This document shows, piece after piece, positions 16,037 through 24,649 of a stretch of 45,075 bases of DNA. The DNA comes from JBKBRC01 sp046292345 (lineage in GTDB: Bacteria > Bacteroidota > Rhodothermia > Rhodothermales > Rubricoccaceae), in contig JBKBRC010000020.1 of the NCBI GenBank assembly GCA_046292345.1, positions 1 through 45,075 on the forward strand, in the 5' to 3' direction. Numbering within the stretch: position 1 is the first letter of the stretch; each line of letters starts with the position of its first letter. A model generated the notes under the pieces. It searched no databases. It was not told the origin of the DNA and worked only from the letters and a program-made list of their open reading frames with translations. Both the position numbers and the translations under genes were made by a program.

Positions 16037-17581
16037 ATGCTGGCCACCCCCCTCTACCGCCGTCTCGCACTGGCAGGCGTCGCGCTCGTCGTCGTGCTGT
16101 GGGCCGCCGCGGCCGCGCTGCACGTCGCGCTGCAGTATCAGGCGTACGAGCAGGCCGCCGGCGAGAGCCTGCTCGGGCGCGCCGCCGCCGTGGCGCTGGC
16201 CGTCGAGGGGCCGCCGGCCGGCGTGGCGCCGCTGCTGGAGCGGCTTGCCGCCCAGGACGCCGAGACCGACTACGTGCTGCTCTCGCCCGAGCGCGTCCCG
16301 GTCACGGCGACGCGGGCCGGGACGCTGCTCGGCATCGACTGGGCGCAGACGCTGGCGGGGCATGCCGCGGGGCGCGCCGAGCGCCTGGTACTCGGTGAGC
16401 GGCTCACGCGATCGGTCGTGGTGCCCGTCGGCGCCGACGGGCGCGAGTTGCTCGCCCTCGAAACCGTGCGTCCTGAGGCTGCGCCGGCGCTCTGGCCCCC
16501 GCTGCTGTTTGCGCTCGCGGCGGCGCTGCTGCTCGTGGCAGCCCTGCTGGGCGGGATCTACGTGCTCGGCCCGCACGTGGCCGACCGCCTGTGGCGCCTC
16601 GCCGAACGCCTGGCCGGCCTCCCGGGCGAGGCCGAGACGCTGCTCCGCAAGGCTGAGGCCGCAGACGGCGCCGCAGCGAGCGCGCTGCGGCCGCTGCACG
16701 CCCGGCTCGGCGAGCAGGCCCGGGAACTGGCCGACCTGCGCTCGCACGTGGCCGGCCTCTTCCAGATCAACCCCCACTACGTCCTGCTCTGCACGTTCGA
16801 CGGGATGCTCGTCGAGGCCAACCCGGCCTTCTACGCCGTTACCGGTCTGCCCCACGAGGCCATACGAGGCGGCCGCATCGAGGCGCTGCGCGAGGTGATG
16901 CCCATCGAGCCGCTGCTCGAGCTGGCCGAGCGGAGCGCGCGCGAGGGCAGCGCGCTCACCGGCATCGAGTATGCCCTCGTGGGCGAAGACGACGTCTCGC
17001 GACCCGTTCAGGTCTCCCTGCGCGCAGTGCGCGTGGCCGGGCGCGCAGCCGTGCTGATCCAGGCCACCGACGTGGCGCGTCAGCGCACGCTCGAGCGCCA
17101 GATCTCGACGTTCAGCGACTCGCTCGACCTGATGGTGGATCAGCGCGTGGCCCAACTCACGGCCGGGCAGGCCTCGCTCCGCCGCCTGCTCGACGCGGCC
17201 GGTGTCGCCGTGGCCTCGTTCGACGCCGGCGGCGCCACGCGCCGCTGGAGCCCGGCGGTGGAGGCGCTTACGGGGCGGCCGGCAACGCAGGTGCCGCACG
17301 TGACGGCGCTCGCTTCAGCTCTCGGCCTGCCCGAGCACGCGCGCGGCGCGTTTCTGCGCTGGTTCTGGGAGGGCGGGCCGGAGGCCTTTGCGACGGAGCA
17401 CCCGGCTTTCGACGCCGAGGGGCAGGTCGTGCACCGGCAGGTCTGGTGGCGCGTCGTCGCGTCTGAGGCCGGCGCCCGGGGAGACTACCGTACTCTGATC
17501 GGCCTCGAGGGCCCGCTCGCGCTGCCTCCCGAGGCGTCGTCGGGGGATGGCCACAGCCGCATGGTCTCGCCGGCAGCCTGA
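16037..17581 (+). CDS. Membrane-bound double-PAS sensor protein without output domain
   Basis: The 514-residue product has a membrane helix at about 9-32, an extracytoplasmic domain of roughly 120 residues, a second helix at about 153-177, and a cytoplasmic part with a first PAS domain (about 242-345, containing FDGMLVEANPAFYAVTGLP), a coiled-coil linker (about 350-385) and a second PAS-like domain (about 386-500, with FDAGGATRRWSPAVEALTG). This is the front half of a sensor kinase, but no HisKA, HATPase, GGDEF, EAL or methyl-acceptor domain follows. ATG 16037 is preferred to GTG 16013 because it sits just before the first helix. The next gene encodes a receiver with a kinase-like phosphoacceptor helix, so the two may cooperate. 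Signal unknown. Confidence 0.75.
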   Translation: MLATPLYRRLALAGVALVVVLWAAAAALHVALQYQAYEQAAGESLLGRAAAVALAVEGPPAGVAPLLERLAAQDAETDYVLLSPERVPVTATRAGTLLGIDWAQTLAGHAAGRAERLVLGERLTRSVVVPVGADGRELLALETVRPEAAPALWPPLLFALAAALLLVAALLGGIYVLGPHVADRLWRLAERLAGLPGEAETLLRKAEAADGAAASALRPLHARLGEQARELADLRSHVAGLFQINPHYVLLCTFDGMLVEANPAFYAVTGLPHEAIRGGRIEALREVMPIEPLLELAERSAREGSALTGIEYALVGEDDVSRPVQVSLRAVRVAGRAAVLIQATDVARQRTLERQISTFSDSLDLMVDQRVAQLTAGQASLRRLLDAAGVAVASFDAGGATRRWSPAVEALTGRPATQVPHVTALASALGLPEHARGAFLRWFWEGGPEAFATEHPAFDAEGQVVHRQVWWRVVASEAGARGDYRTLIGLEGPLALPPEASSGDGHSRMVSPAA

Positions 17582-17714
17582 CAGCGGCCGGACACACAGC
17601 CGCCGGATACCCGGAGGCCCGGCGCGCAGGAAACTGCGGTCTGCGCCGGGCGCGGCTGCGCGCGCGGCTGCGCGCGCGGGCCGAGCAGAGCACGCCCGCC
17701 GAACGGGCCGAAAG

Positions 17715-17776
17715 GGTTTCCGATGAGCACTAAGGTTTCGAATGAGCAATCCGGAAGGCGAAGCGCGGAAGGCGAA
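17715..17776 (+). repeat. Two short direct repeats
   Basis: GGTTTCCGATGAGCAC (17715-17730) recurs as GGTTTCGAATGAGCAA (17734-17749), 13 of 16 positions alike, and CGGAAGGCGAA occurs exactly at 17752-17762 and 17766-17776. They lie in an AT-richer stretch of the 408-base intergenic region 17582-17989, which holds no gene. Confidence 0.6.
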
Positions 17777-17850
17777 ATCCTTCACGCGGCCAAGAGGTCG
17801 CCTCAGGGAATGCGCGGGGGACAAAAAAATACCCTGAGGGCGGATTTCGC
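17772..17850 (+). ncRNA. Candidate structured RNA element
   Basis: An outer perfect 9-bp stem (17772-17780 with 17842-17850) encloses a 9-bp inner stem with one bulge (17800-17808 with 17832-17841). The two stems are contiguous on the 3' side. On the 5' side a small GGCC/GGTC mini-hairpin can form between them, giving a three-way-junction shape, and the apical loop contains seven A. It may be a small RNA, a riboregulator or an elaborate terminator of the PAS gene. No known family was recognised. Confidence 0.35.
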
Positions 17851-17912
17851 ACAGAAGCTGCCGCGTGAGGTTAATTCGAGAAGATGAGCACCCGATAACA
17901 CGCGCCGGGAAC

Positions 17913-17942
17913 TTGCAGGAGTGACGTAGCAGGGTAAATTGC
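17913..17942 (+). promoter_or_regulatory. Promoter TTG-N19-TAAATTGC
   Basis: TTG at 17913-17915 and TAAATTGC at 17935-17942 are separated by 19 bases, a strong match to the local promoter form. The predicted leader is about 40 bases to ATG 17990. Confidence 0.55.
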
Positions 17943-17989
17943 GCGCCGCTGCCTGCTGCTCCACCACCGCAGAACGCCCCCACGCCTCC

Positions 17990-18715
17990 ATGTACGACGT
18001 CACCGGTTCGGCCGCGCCGCTTGCACATTCGCTCCTCCTTGTGGACGGTCGCGCCGAGCAGCTCGCAGGCGCGCTGGAGCACTACCTCGGCGCAGTGCAG
18101 GTGACCCCCTGCACGTCTTCCGCGGCCGCGCGGGCCTACCTTTCGGGGACGCACTTCACGGGCATGCTCGTGTCGGACGTGTTGCCGGACGGCTCGGGGA
18201 TCGAGGTGGTTCGGCTGTGCCGCATGCTCGCGCCGCACACCGAGGTGCTCGTGCGCATAACGCCTGGCGCAGACTCGCACGAGGCGTTCCAGGCCGGCGC
18301 CTCCAGCGTGACCGCCTGTCTGCCCGAGCCCGGGCCGCTGAGCGCGTTCGTCGCCGAGGCACTGGGCATTCCCGCCTTCCCGGACGCAATGTCGGTCGCC
18401 ATGCCCGCCGGCGTCCCGCGTCCGGCCGCCGCGGCGCTCCTCGACGAGGTCCGCGGCGAGATGGCGCGCGTCGCGCACGCGCTCAACAACCCGCTTGCCG
18501 TCATCCACGGCAACGCGCAGTACGTGCTCGAGCTCGCGCGTGCGCTCGACCTGGACGAGGCCATGGTGGCACCTGTGCGAGACATCGAGGAGGCCGGCGG
18601 CCGGCTCTCGGAGCTGTTCGGCGAGATCACGGCTCTGCGCCAGCGCATCGACGCGGCCATGCTCGCGTTACAGTCGCCTGCGCCGACGCCCTCGCAGCAG
18701 CTCCGCGCGGCCTGA
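17990..18715 (+). CDS. Degenerate receiver fused to a histidine-kinase dimerisation helix, no ATPase
   Basis: The 241-residue product begins with a receiver-like domain (about 12-125). SDVLPDGSG gives a candidate phosphoacceptor Asp63, and Thr91 is in the switch position. Only one acidic residue remains at the first strand (LLLVDGR), and the usual Lys before Pro is Glu (LPEP). The C-terminal part (about 150-222) matches a HisKA helix with His163 in VAHALNNPLAVIHGNAQYVL and a second helix for a dimeric bundle. No HATPase domain follows. This resembles a phosphotransfer protein needing a kinase in trans, or a signalling scaffold. It has its own promoter. A longer frame upstream lacks support. 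Confidence 0.7.
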   Translation: MYDVTGSAAPLAHSLLLVDGRAEQLAGALEHYLGAVQVTPCTSSAAARAYLSGTHFTGMLVSDVLPDGSGIEVVRLCRMLAPHTEVLVRITPGADSHEAFQAGASSVTACLPEPGPLSAFVAEALGIPAFPDAMSVAMPAGVPRPAAAALLDEVRGEMARVAHALNNPLAVIHGNAQYVLELARALDLDEAMVAPVRDIEEAGGRLSELFGEITALRQRIDAAMLALQSPAPTPSQQLRAA

Positions 18716-19030
18716 AAGGCCGGTCCCTGAGCGAGAAAACGGCCAGGGCGCGACAGGCTCGCTCGAAGCCCGAACACTCGCCTGGCGAGCTCGCCTCTCG
18801 GGTCCCAGAGCCTCGGGAACACCGCTCTCGCACCCCCGAAAGCGGTCTTCCGGAGGGCATGTGGCTTTACAGGTGTGGCGATTCTGTGCTCGGGCGCGCT
18901 ACAGGGGCAGAGCCGGGAAATCTGGCGCCGCGCGCGGCTTAAGAGGAGGGGAGGGGGGCCGATAGCAGAGGAAAGGTTACGGCGCCGCGCGCGCCGCGCG
19001 CTTTCATCCTTCCCCCGCCCGAGTCCGCCC
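18716..19030. other. Intergenic region with hairpins only
   Basis: No gene is seen in these 315 bases. They hold the 12-base palindrome GGCGAGCTCGCC (18784-18795), a 6-bp stem ACCGCT/AGCGGT (18821-18826 with 18841-18846) followed by CTTCC, which may end the upstream gene, and an alternating GC stretch at about 18981-19001. A frame running through it into the next gene (from 18875) is basic low-complexity and probably untranslated. Confidence 0.5.
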
Positions 19031-20038
19031 ATGCCGTCTGCCCCGATGATCCCGGCGCACGAGCGCGAACACATCGACCGTGCCACCGCTGCTTATGACG
19101 CCCTCCCGGACGCATTCCGCCAGCGCTGGGCGCGCGCCATCGGGCACGTCGAGCAGGCGCAGGTGTACGACGCCTACCTCGAGTTCAACGAACTGCTCAA
19201 GACGCCCGGGCTCAGCGCGCTCGCGCAGACGCACGTGCAACTCCAGGCCGTGCGCTGCCTGCGCGACGCGCCGGTGGAGCGCGCCAAGACCGAGTTAGCG
19301 CTCATCGACCCGCACGACGCTTACCAGACGCTCGTGCTCGACTACCGCCTCGGCTGGCTCATGCGTCACCGCCTCGGCTCGCTTGCCGCGGCACACCAGT
19401 ACTTCGACCGCGTGGGGGAGGAGGCGCGCCGGCTCGGCAGCCGCGCATGGGAGATCGCAGCGCTGCTCCAGAAAGCCAACACGCACATGGCGCAGGGCCT
19501 CTTCGATCAGGCGACTGAGGAGTGCATGCGTGTCTACAACCTCAGCCGCCGTAACGGGCTCGTCGAGTACATCCCGAAGGCGCTCATGTTCAAGGGCTAC
19601 GCGCTCGTGAAGCAGGGCCGGGCGCAGCAGGGTGAGGAGCAGCTCCAGAAGGCGCTCGAGCTGGCCACGCGCAACGGCCTCAAGCCCGAGCAGGGCCTCG
19701 CGCTGCATCAGCTGGCCCAGGTGTACCACTACGACCTCAAGTTCTATGGGCTCGCGCTCGAGTACTACGAGCAGGCCCGCCTGGTGCTCAGCCGCGTGCC
19801 CATCTGGCCGAGCGTCGTCGAGCGGTGCGAGGAGGATGCCGCAGCGTGCCAGCGCGCCCTCGCCGAACTCGACATCGCCAAGATCCTTGGGCCGATCCCT
19901 ATCACGAAGCTGCGCCAGGAGTACCTCGCCAGCCTCGTCAACGGCTTCGTGGGCATTCCGGGCATCGAGAATCGGTCGCAGCTGGGCGCGCGTATCGGAC
20001 TGACGCGCCAGGCGATCCACCGCAACATCAACAGTTGA
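19031..20038 (+). CDS. TPR protein with C-terminal helix-turn-helix
   Basis: The 335-residue product is all-helical. From about residue 40 to 270 it shows TPR-like helix pairs, for example AWEIAALLQKANTHMAQGLFDQATEE, ALMFKGYALVKQGRAQQGEEQLQKAL and GLALHQLAQVYHYDLKFYGLALEYYE. The last 35 residues contain IENRSQLGARIGLTRQAIHRNI, a convincing helix-turn-helix, so it may be a transcription regulator with a TPR sensor part, as in some quorum-type regulators but in reversed order. ATG 19031 is chosen; the upstream extension is low-complexity. The final codons, including the stop, form the first unit of a 17-bp tandem array, so the C-terminus may have been altered by repeat expansion. Confidence 0.7.
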   Translation: MPSAPMIPAHEREHIDRATAAYDALPDAFRQRWARAIGHVEQAQVYDAYLEFNELLKTPGLSALAQTHVQLQAVRCLRDAPVERAKTELALIDPHDAYQTLVLDYRLGWLMRHRLGSLAAAHQYFDRVGEEARRLGSRAWEIAALLQKANTHMAQGLFDQATEECMRVYNLSRRNGLVEYIPKALMFKGYALVKQGRAQQGEEQLQKALELATRNGLKPEQGLALHQLAQVYHYDLKFYGLALEYYEQARLVLSRVPIWPSVVERCEEDAAACQRALAELDIAKILGPIPITKLRQEYLASLVNGFVGIPGIENRSQLGARIGLTRQAIHRNINS

Positions 20039-20328
20039 GCAACATCAACAGTTGAGCAACATCAACAGTTGAGCAACATCAACAGTTGAGNNNNNNNNNN
20101 NNNNNNNNNNNNNNNNNNNNNNNNNNNNNNNNNNNNNNNNNNNNNNNNNNNNNNNNNNNNNNNNNNNNNNNNNNNNNNNNNNNNNNNNNNAATCGGTCGC
20201 AGCTGGGCGCGCGTATCGGACTGACGCGCCAGGCGATCCACCGCAACATCAACAGTTGAGCAACATCAACAGTTGAGCAACATCAACAGTTGAGCAACAT
20301 CAACAGTTGAGCAACATCAACAGTTGAG
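20023..20328. repeat. 17-bp tandem array (4 + 5 copies) across an assembly gap
   Basis: The unit CAACATCAACAGTTGAG occurs four times at 20023-20090 and five times at 20244-20328. Every unit contains a TGA, and the first supplies the stop of the TPR-HTH gene. The right flank also repeats the end of that gene (20191-20243). Real copy number is at least five. Confidence 0.9.
20091..20190. other. Assembly gap (100 N)
   Basis: Exactly 100 N. The 121 bases before it (19970-20090) are identical to the 121 bases after it (20191-20311), including part of the upstream gene, so the two contigs probably overlap and the gap is not real sequence. Confidence 0.97.
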
Positions 20329-20428
20329 GGTGACGCCCCACGGCCGGGCGTGGAGCCCGGCACCGGCGGCGCGCAACCTCCGGCCGCCCGACCCGAGCGT
20401 GTCGTGTACTTGGCCGCGACCGCGTGCC

Positions 20429-20460
20429 TTGTAACGGCCCGTCGGCCGGCCGTATCTTGG
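20429..20460 (+). promoter_or_regulatory. Promoter TTG-N21-TATCTTGG upstream of porU
   Basis: TTG at 20429-20431 and TATCTTGG at 20453-20460 are 21 bases apart. The transcript would carry a leader of about 140 bases before ATG 20606, starting with a 7-bp hairpin (20465-20471 with 20475-20481). No gene is seen between 20329 and 20605. Confidence 0.45.
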
Positions 20461-20605
20461 CTTCGTCCGGCCTTGCCGGACCTCCCGCCCCAAGCCACGC
20501 GACGCTATACGGCTCAGTGCTACGCCTGCGGAAGCGCCCGGCGCACCGGCAAACCGGCCGGCGCCGTGTGATCCCGCCCCCGCCGCTCGTCTGCACGTGC
20601 CCGTG

Positions 20606-23600
20606 ATGCCGCGATCTCTGCCCGCGCTCGCTGCGCTGTTGGCCTGCCTCGTCGGCGGGACGGTGCTCGGTGAGGCCGCGCGCGCGCAACCCTCGCCCCC
20701 CGGCGCGCGCACGCTCCAGGCCGAGACGACCTGGGCCGGCCCCCGTCCAGACTACGGGCCCCCGGCGGTACGCGTCGTGGCCGAGGAGCCGGGAGCGGTG
20801 ACGTACGAGGTCACGGCCACGTGGCCCGGGGCTCTCGGCGAGGCGCTCGCCGCCGACGTGCGCCCGGAGCCACTCGCGCTCCGCGCCGCGCTCGGCTATG
20901 CGACGGCTTCGGCCACGGTAGACTTGCGCGCGGCCGTGCCGCCCCAGGTGTCCGTCCTCGCGGCCGACTACGACGAGGTCTCCCTGCCTGTAGCGCAGCG
21001 CGCCGCTCTCGCCGAGGCCTTCGGCGGGCCGGCGGCCGAGGTCGTCGGCGCGGGAGAGTACCGGCGGACCCTCACCGGGATCGTCCGCTTCAGGATGCTC
21101 CACGTCGAGGGGCAGACGCTGCGGCGCTACCGGCGGCTCGTCGTCGTCGTGCGCCGCGCCGCCCTGCGCGACGCATTCCTGACCACCGGCGGCGCCAGCG
21201 ACAACCCCCACCTGGCTGTCACGCGCAGCGTGCTCGCCGACGGAACGTGGTTCAAGATCCCGATCCGGCGCGAGGGCATCTACCGCCTCGACGCAGCCTA
21301 CCTCGGCGGCCTCGGCGCGGGCGCCGTGGACCTCACGCGCGTGCAGGTCTACGGCAACGGCGGGCGCCCGCTGCCGGCGCTCAACCGCGCCCCGCGGCCG
21401 GCCGACCTTACCGAAGTGCCCACGTTCGTCTCCGGAGGCGCGCTCTACTTCTACGCCGAGGCGCCAAACGGCTGGAACTGGAACGCCGCCCAGGGACGGT
21501 GGGAGCACTTCGTGAACCCGTTCACGCGTACGACGGCCTACTTCGTCCGTATCGACGGGCCCGCGCCGCGCCGCGTCTCCGGCGACGCCTTCCCCGACTG
21601 GGCCGACGCGCGGCGCCTCCAGACCGTCGAGGCGCGGCTGTTCCACGAGGAGGACCTGGTCAACATCGAGCGCGACGGCGACGGCTCCGGCCTCGACTGG
21701 CTCGGGCCCGAGCTGACACGCACGGCCGCCGGTGTGACCGTGCTCGACACCATCCCGCCGGCCATGGCGGGCACAGCGCGCATCCGGGCGCGCGTGGCCG
21801 CACGCGGCTCGGCCGCGTCTACGATCACGCTCTCGGGCGCCGGGCGGACGCTGGCGAGCGCGCTCACGAGCGCCACCTCGGCAGACCTGCTCGCCTCGGC
21901 TCGCGAGATGAGTGCCACGATGGAGGCCGGGCGCCTCGCGCTCACGTTCCGCGCCACCGGCGGGGGCACGGGCGCGCAGGCCTGGCTGGACTGGGCCGAG
22001 GTCGTCGTGCCGCAGGCGCCCCGCGCCACGGGCGGCTACCTCCGCTTCGCCACGCAGGGCGGCGAGGCCGGGCGCCTCGAGTACCTGCTCGAGGGCTTCA
22101 CGCAGGCGCCTGAGGTGTGGGACGTGACGACGCCCGGAGACATCCGCCGCCTGCCCACGCAGGCCGACGGCGCCGGCCACCGCGTGCAGGTAGACGTGCC
22201 CGACGCCCGCCGCCCCCGTGAGCTCGTCGCCTTCGTGCCGTCGGCGCCGGCCGTGCGCACGCCGCCCCCGGCCGCGCGCGTGGCACCGCAAAACCTGCAC
22301 GGCCTCTCGGGTCACCCGGACTACGTGGTCGTGGCCGCGCCGGAGTTTCGCGCCGCCGCCGAGCGCCTCGCCGAGCACCGCCGCACCGCCGACAGCCTGC
22401 GCCCGCTCGTCGTCACGACCGAGCAGGTCTTCAACGAGTTCGGCGGCGGCGTCTCGGACATGCGCGCCATCCGGGACTTCATGCGCTTCCTCTACGACCG
22501 CGCGCCCTCGGGCCAGCAGCCTGAGTACCTGCTCCTCTTCGGCGACGGCCACTACGACTTCCGCGGCATCCGCGGCGGCGTGCCCAACTTCGTGCCCACC
22601 TACCAGACGGCCGAGTCGTTCGTCAACGACCGCTCGTTCACGTCCGACGACTACTTCGGCCTGCTCGGGCCCGACGAGGGCGTGTGGGAATACCTCGGGC
22701 CGAGCCACATCTCCCCGGAGCGCGTAGACATCGGCATCGGGCGGCTGCCCGTGCGCTCGGCCGGCGAGGCCGAATTCATGGTCGACAAGATCGTCGCCTA
22801 CGAGCGGGCCGCCGCGCGCGACCCGTGGCGCGGACGCTACACGACCGTCGCAGACGACCAGTTTCCGCAGAGCTGGGACCGCGACCTGCACGTGGCCAAC
22901 ATCGAGGCCGTGGCCCAACTCGTCGAGAGCCTGCGCCCCGAGAAGACGATCCAGCGCATCTACACGCCCTCGTACCCGCTCGTGACGACGGCCGCCGGCA
23001 ACCGACGCCCGCAGGCCAACGAGGCCATCGCGCGGGCCTTCGACGAGGGCACGCTCGTCTGGAACTACAGCGGCCACGGCGGCCCCCGCGCGCTCGGCGA
23101 CGAACGCTACTTCACGCGCGAACTGCTCGACGGCCTCGCCAACACCGACCGCCCGGCCATCATGATCACGGCCACGTGCTCGTTCGGCAAGTTCGACACC
23201 GTCGGCGAGCAGAGCCTGGCCGAGGACGCGCTCCTGGCGCGCAACGGCGGCGCGATCGCGCTCTTTACCACCGTGCGCCTCGTCTACACGTCCGCCGACC
23301 CCGGCACGCTCAATACGGGCGTCAACCTCGCCCTCAACGAGGCGCTGCTCACGCCCGACGCGGCCGGGCTGCCGCGCCGGCTCGGCGAGGCGCTCCGCCT
23401 GGCCAAGAACACCCCCGCCGGCGCGCAGGGCAACAACCGCAAGTTCAACTTGCTCGGCGACCCCGCCATGCGCATCGGCCTGCCGCGGCAGCGCGTGGCC
23501 GTGACGCGCATCAACGGGACCGACGTGGCGCCCGCGGCCGGCGCGCCGGGCGAGGACGCGCCGGCGTTCCGCGCGCACGAGGTCGCCCGCGTGGAGGGCG

Positions 23601-24619
23601 TCGTACTCGGCGCCGCCGACCAGCCGGACCCCTCCTTCGACGGCGAGGTGACCGTGGCCGTCTTCGACGCCGAGCGCGTCGTGCCCCTCCCGCCGGACGC
23701 CTGCTGCAACACGGGCGGGCGCTACCGCACGCGCACCGACCGCCTCTACACCGGCCGCGCCTCGGTGCGGCAGGGCCGCTTCGCGCTCGAGTTCGTCGTG
23801 CCGCAGGACGTGTCCTACTCCGGGCAGGCGGCCCGCGTGGCCGTCTACGCCGCCGACGCCGCCGGGCGCGATGCCTTCGGCCACTCGCTCGCCGCGCGCG
23901 TGGCTCCCGACGCCGGCGCGCGCCCGGACGACCGCGAGGGACCCCGCATCCGCCTCTTCCTCGACGACACCACGTTCGTCGATGGCGGCCTCGCCCGCCC
24001 CGACCCCGTGCTCATCGCCCGCCTCTCGGACGAGAGCGGCATCAACACCGTCGGTGCCGGCGTCGGGCACGAGCTGCTGCTGACCGTTAACGGCAACGCC
24101 GCGCAGGCCGTAGACGTAGGCCGCTTCTACCAGGGCGACGTAGATACGTACCGCTCCGGCACAGTCCGCTACCCGCTCCGGCGCTTCGAGCCCGGCCTGC
24201 ACACGCTCCGGCTCACGGCCTGGGACACGGCCAACAACTCGAGCACGGCCGAGCTCTCGTTCACCGTCGTGGCCTCGGAGGCGCTCGTCGTGCGCAACCT
24301 CTACCCGTACCCCAACCCCACGCCCGGGCGGACGCGCTTCATCTTCGAGCACAACCAGGCGCCGGGCACCGCCGCGCGCGTGCAGCTGCGCATCTACACG
24401 CTGGCCGGCCGGCCCGTCCGCACCCTCGACGGCGACGACGCCCTGCCGGGCGGCACGCTGCCGGCCGGGCTCGTCCAGATCCCCTGGGACGGCCTCGACG
24501 ACGACCTCGACCCGCTCGCGAGCGGGGTATACCTTTTCCGCCTGCGTGTCGAGACCGAGCAGGCCGGCGGCGGCCGTGCGGTCGCCGAGCGCATCGAGCG
24601 CCTCGCCATCATCCGCTGA
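20606..24619 (+). CDS. porU: T9SS C-terminal signal peptidase/sortase PorU (gingipain family)
   Basis: PorU is the outer-membrane cysteine protease that removes the C-terminal signal from T9SS cargo and attaches the cargo to the cell surface. The 1337-residue product begins with a signal peptide ending near ARAQ. A long beta-rich N-terminal region follows. The C25 peptidase domain (about 570-960) carries the dyad His824 in NYSGHGG and Cys858 in TATCSFGKF, and the AEDALLARNGGAIALFTTVR stretch typical of the family. Beta domains and a FlgD-like C-terminal domain (YPNPTPGRTRFIFEHNQ, SGVYLFRLRV) close the protein. ATG 20606 is preferred to GTG 20597. porV follows 30 bases later, the same order as in Porphyromonas. 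Confidence 0.94.
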   Translation: MPRSLPALAALLACLVGGTVLGEAARAQPSPPGARTLQAETTWAGPRPDYGPPAVRVVAEEPGAVTYEVTATWPGALGEALAADVRPEPLALRAALGYATASATVDLRAAVPPQVSVLAADYDEVSLPVAQRAALAEAFGGPAAEVVGAGEYRRTLTGIVRFRMLHVEGQTLRRYRRLVVVVRRAALRDAFLTTGGASDNPHLAVTRSVLADGTWFKIPIRREGIYRLDAAYLGGLGAGAVDLTRVQVYGNGGRPLPALNRAPRPADLTEVPTFVSGGALYFYAEAPNGWNWNAAQGRWEHFVNPFTRTTAYFVRIDGPAPRRVSGDAFPDWADARRLQTVEARLFHEEDLVNIERDGDGSGLDWLGPELTRTAAGVTVLDTIPPAMAGTARIRARVAARGSAASTITLSGAGRTLASALTSATSADLLASAREMSATMEAGRLALTFRATGGGTGAQAWLDWAEVVVPQAPRATGGYLRFATQGGEAGRLEYLLEGFTQAPEVWDVTTPGDIRRLPTQADGAGHRVQVDVPDARRPRELVAFVPSAPAVRTPPPAARVAPQNLHGLSGHPDYVVVAAPEFRAAAERLAEHRRTADSLRPLVVTTEQVFNEFGGGVSDMRAIRDFMRFLYDRAPSGQQPEYLLLFGDGHYDFRGIRGGVPNFVPTYQTAESFVNDRSFTSDDYFGLLGPDEGVWEYLGPSHISPERVDIGIGRLPVRSAGEAEFMVDKIVAYERAAARDPWRGRYTTVADDQFPQSWDRDLHVANIEAVAQLVESLRPEKTIQRIYTPSYPLVTTAAGNRRPQANEAIARAFDEGTLVWNYSGHGGPRALGDERYFTRELLDGLANTDRPAIMITATCSFGKFDTVGEQSLAEDALLARNGGAIALFTTVRLVYTSADPGTLNTGVNLALNEALLTPDAAGLPRRLGEALRLAKNTPAGAQGNNRKFNLLGDPAMRIGLPRQRVAVTRINGTDVAPAAGAPGEDAPAFRAHEVARVEGVVLGAADQPDPSFDGEVTVAVFDAERVVPLPPDACCNTGGRYRTRTDRLYTGRASVRQGRFALEFVVPQDVSYSGQAARVAVYAADAAGRDAFGHSLAARVAPDAGARPDDREGPRIRLFLDDTTFVDGGLARPDPVLIARLSDESGINTVGAGVGHELLLTVNGNAAQAVDVGRFYQGDVDTYRSGTVRYPLRRFEPGLHTLRLTAWDTANNSSTAELSFTVVASEALVVRNLYPYPNPTPGRTRFIFEHNQAPGTAARVQLRIYTLAGRPVRTLDGDDALPGGTLPAGLVQIPWDGLDDDLDPLASGVYLFRLRVETEQAGGGRAVAERIERLAIIR

Positions 24620-24649
24620 CGCGCGCCGCGCGCGACTCCAGACGCTGCC

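Noticed and set aside
17582..17989. A tRNA or small gene in the AT-richer intergenic island
   Set aside because: No cloverleaf with a T-loop GTTCGANTC-like sequence and no start-stop frame with family features was found; only the stem structure and direct repeats remain.
18136..19086. Minus-strand frame opposite the receiver-DHp gene
   Set aside because: It is Ser/Arg/Ala-rich antisense of a gene with recognisable receiver and HisKA motifs, and extends over an intergenic region without a start context.
20023..20328. Possible CRISPR array at the 17-bp and 24-bp repeats
   Set aside because: The units are directly head to tail with no spacers, are shorter than CRISPR repeats, and no cas genes are nearby.
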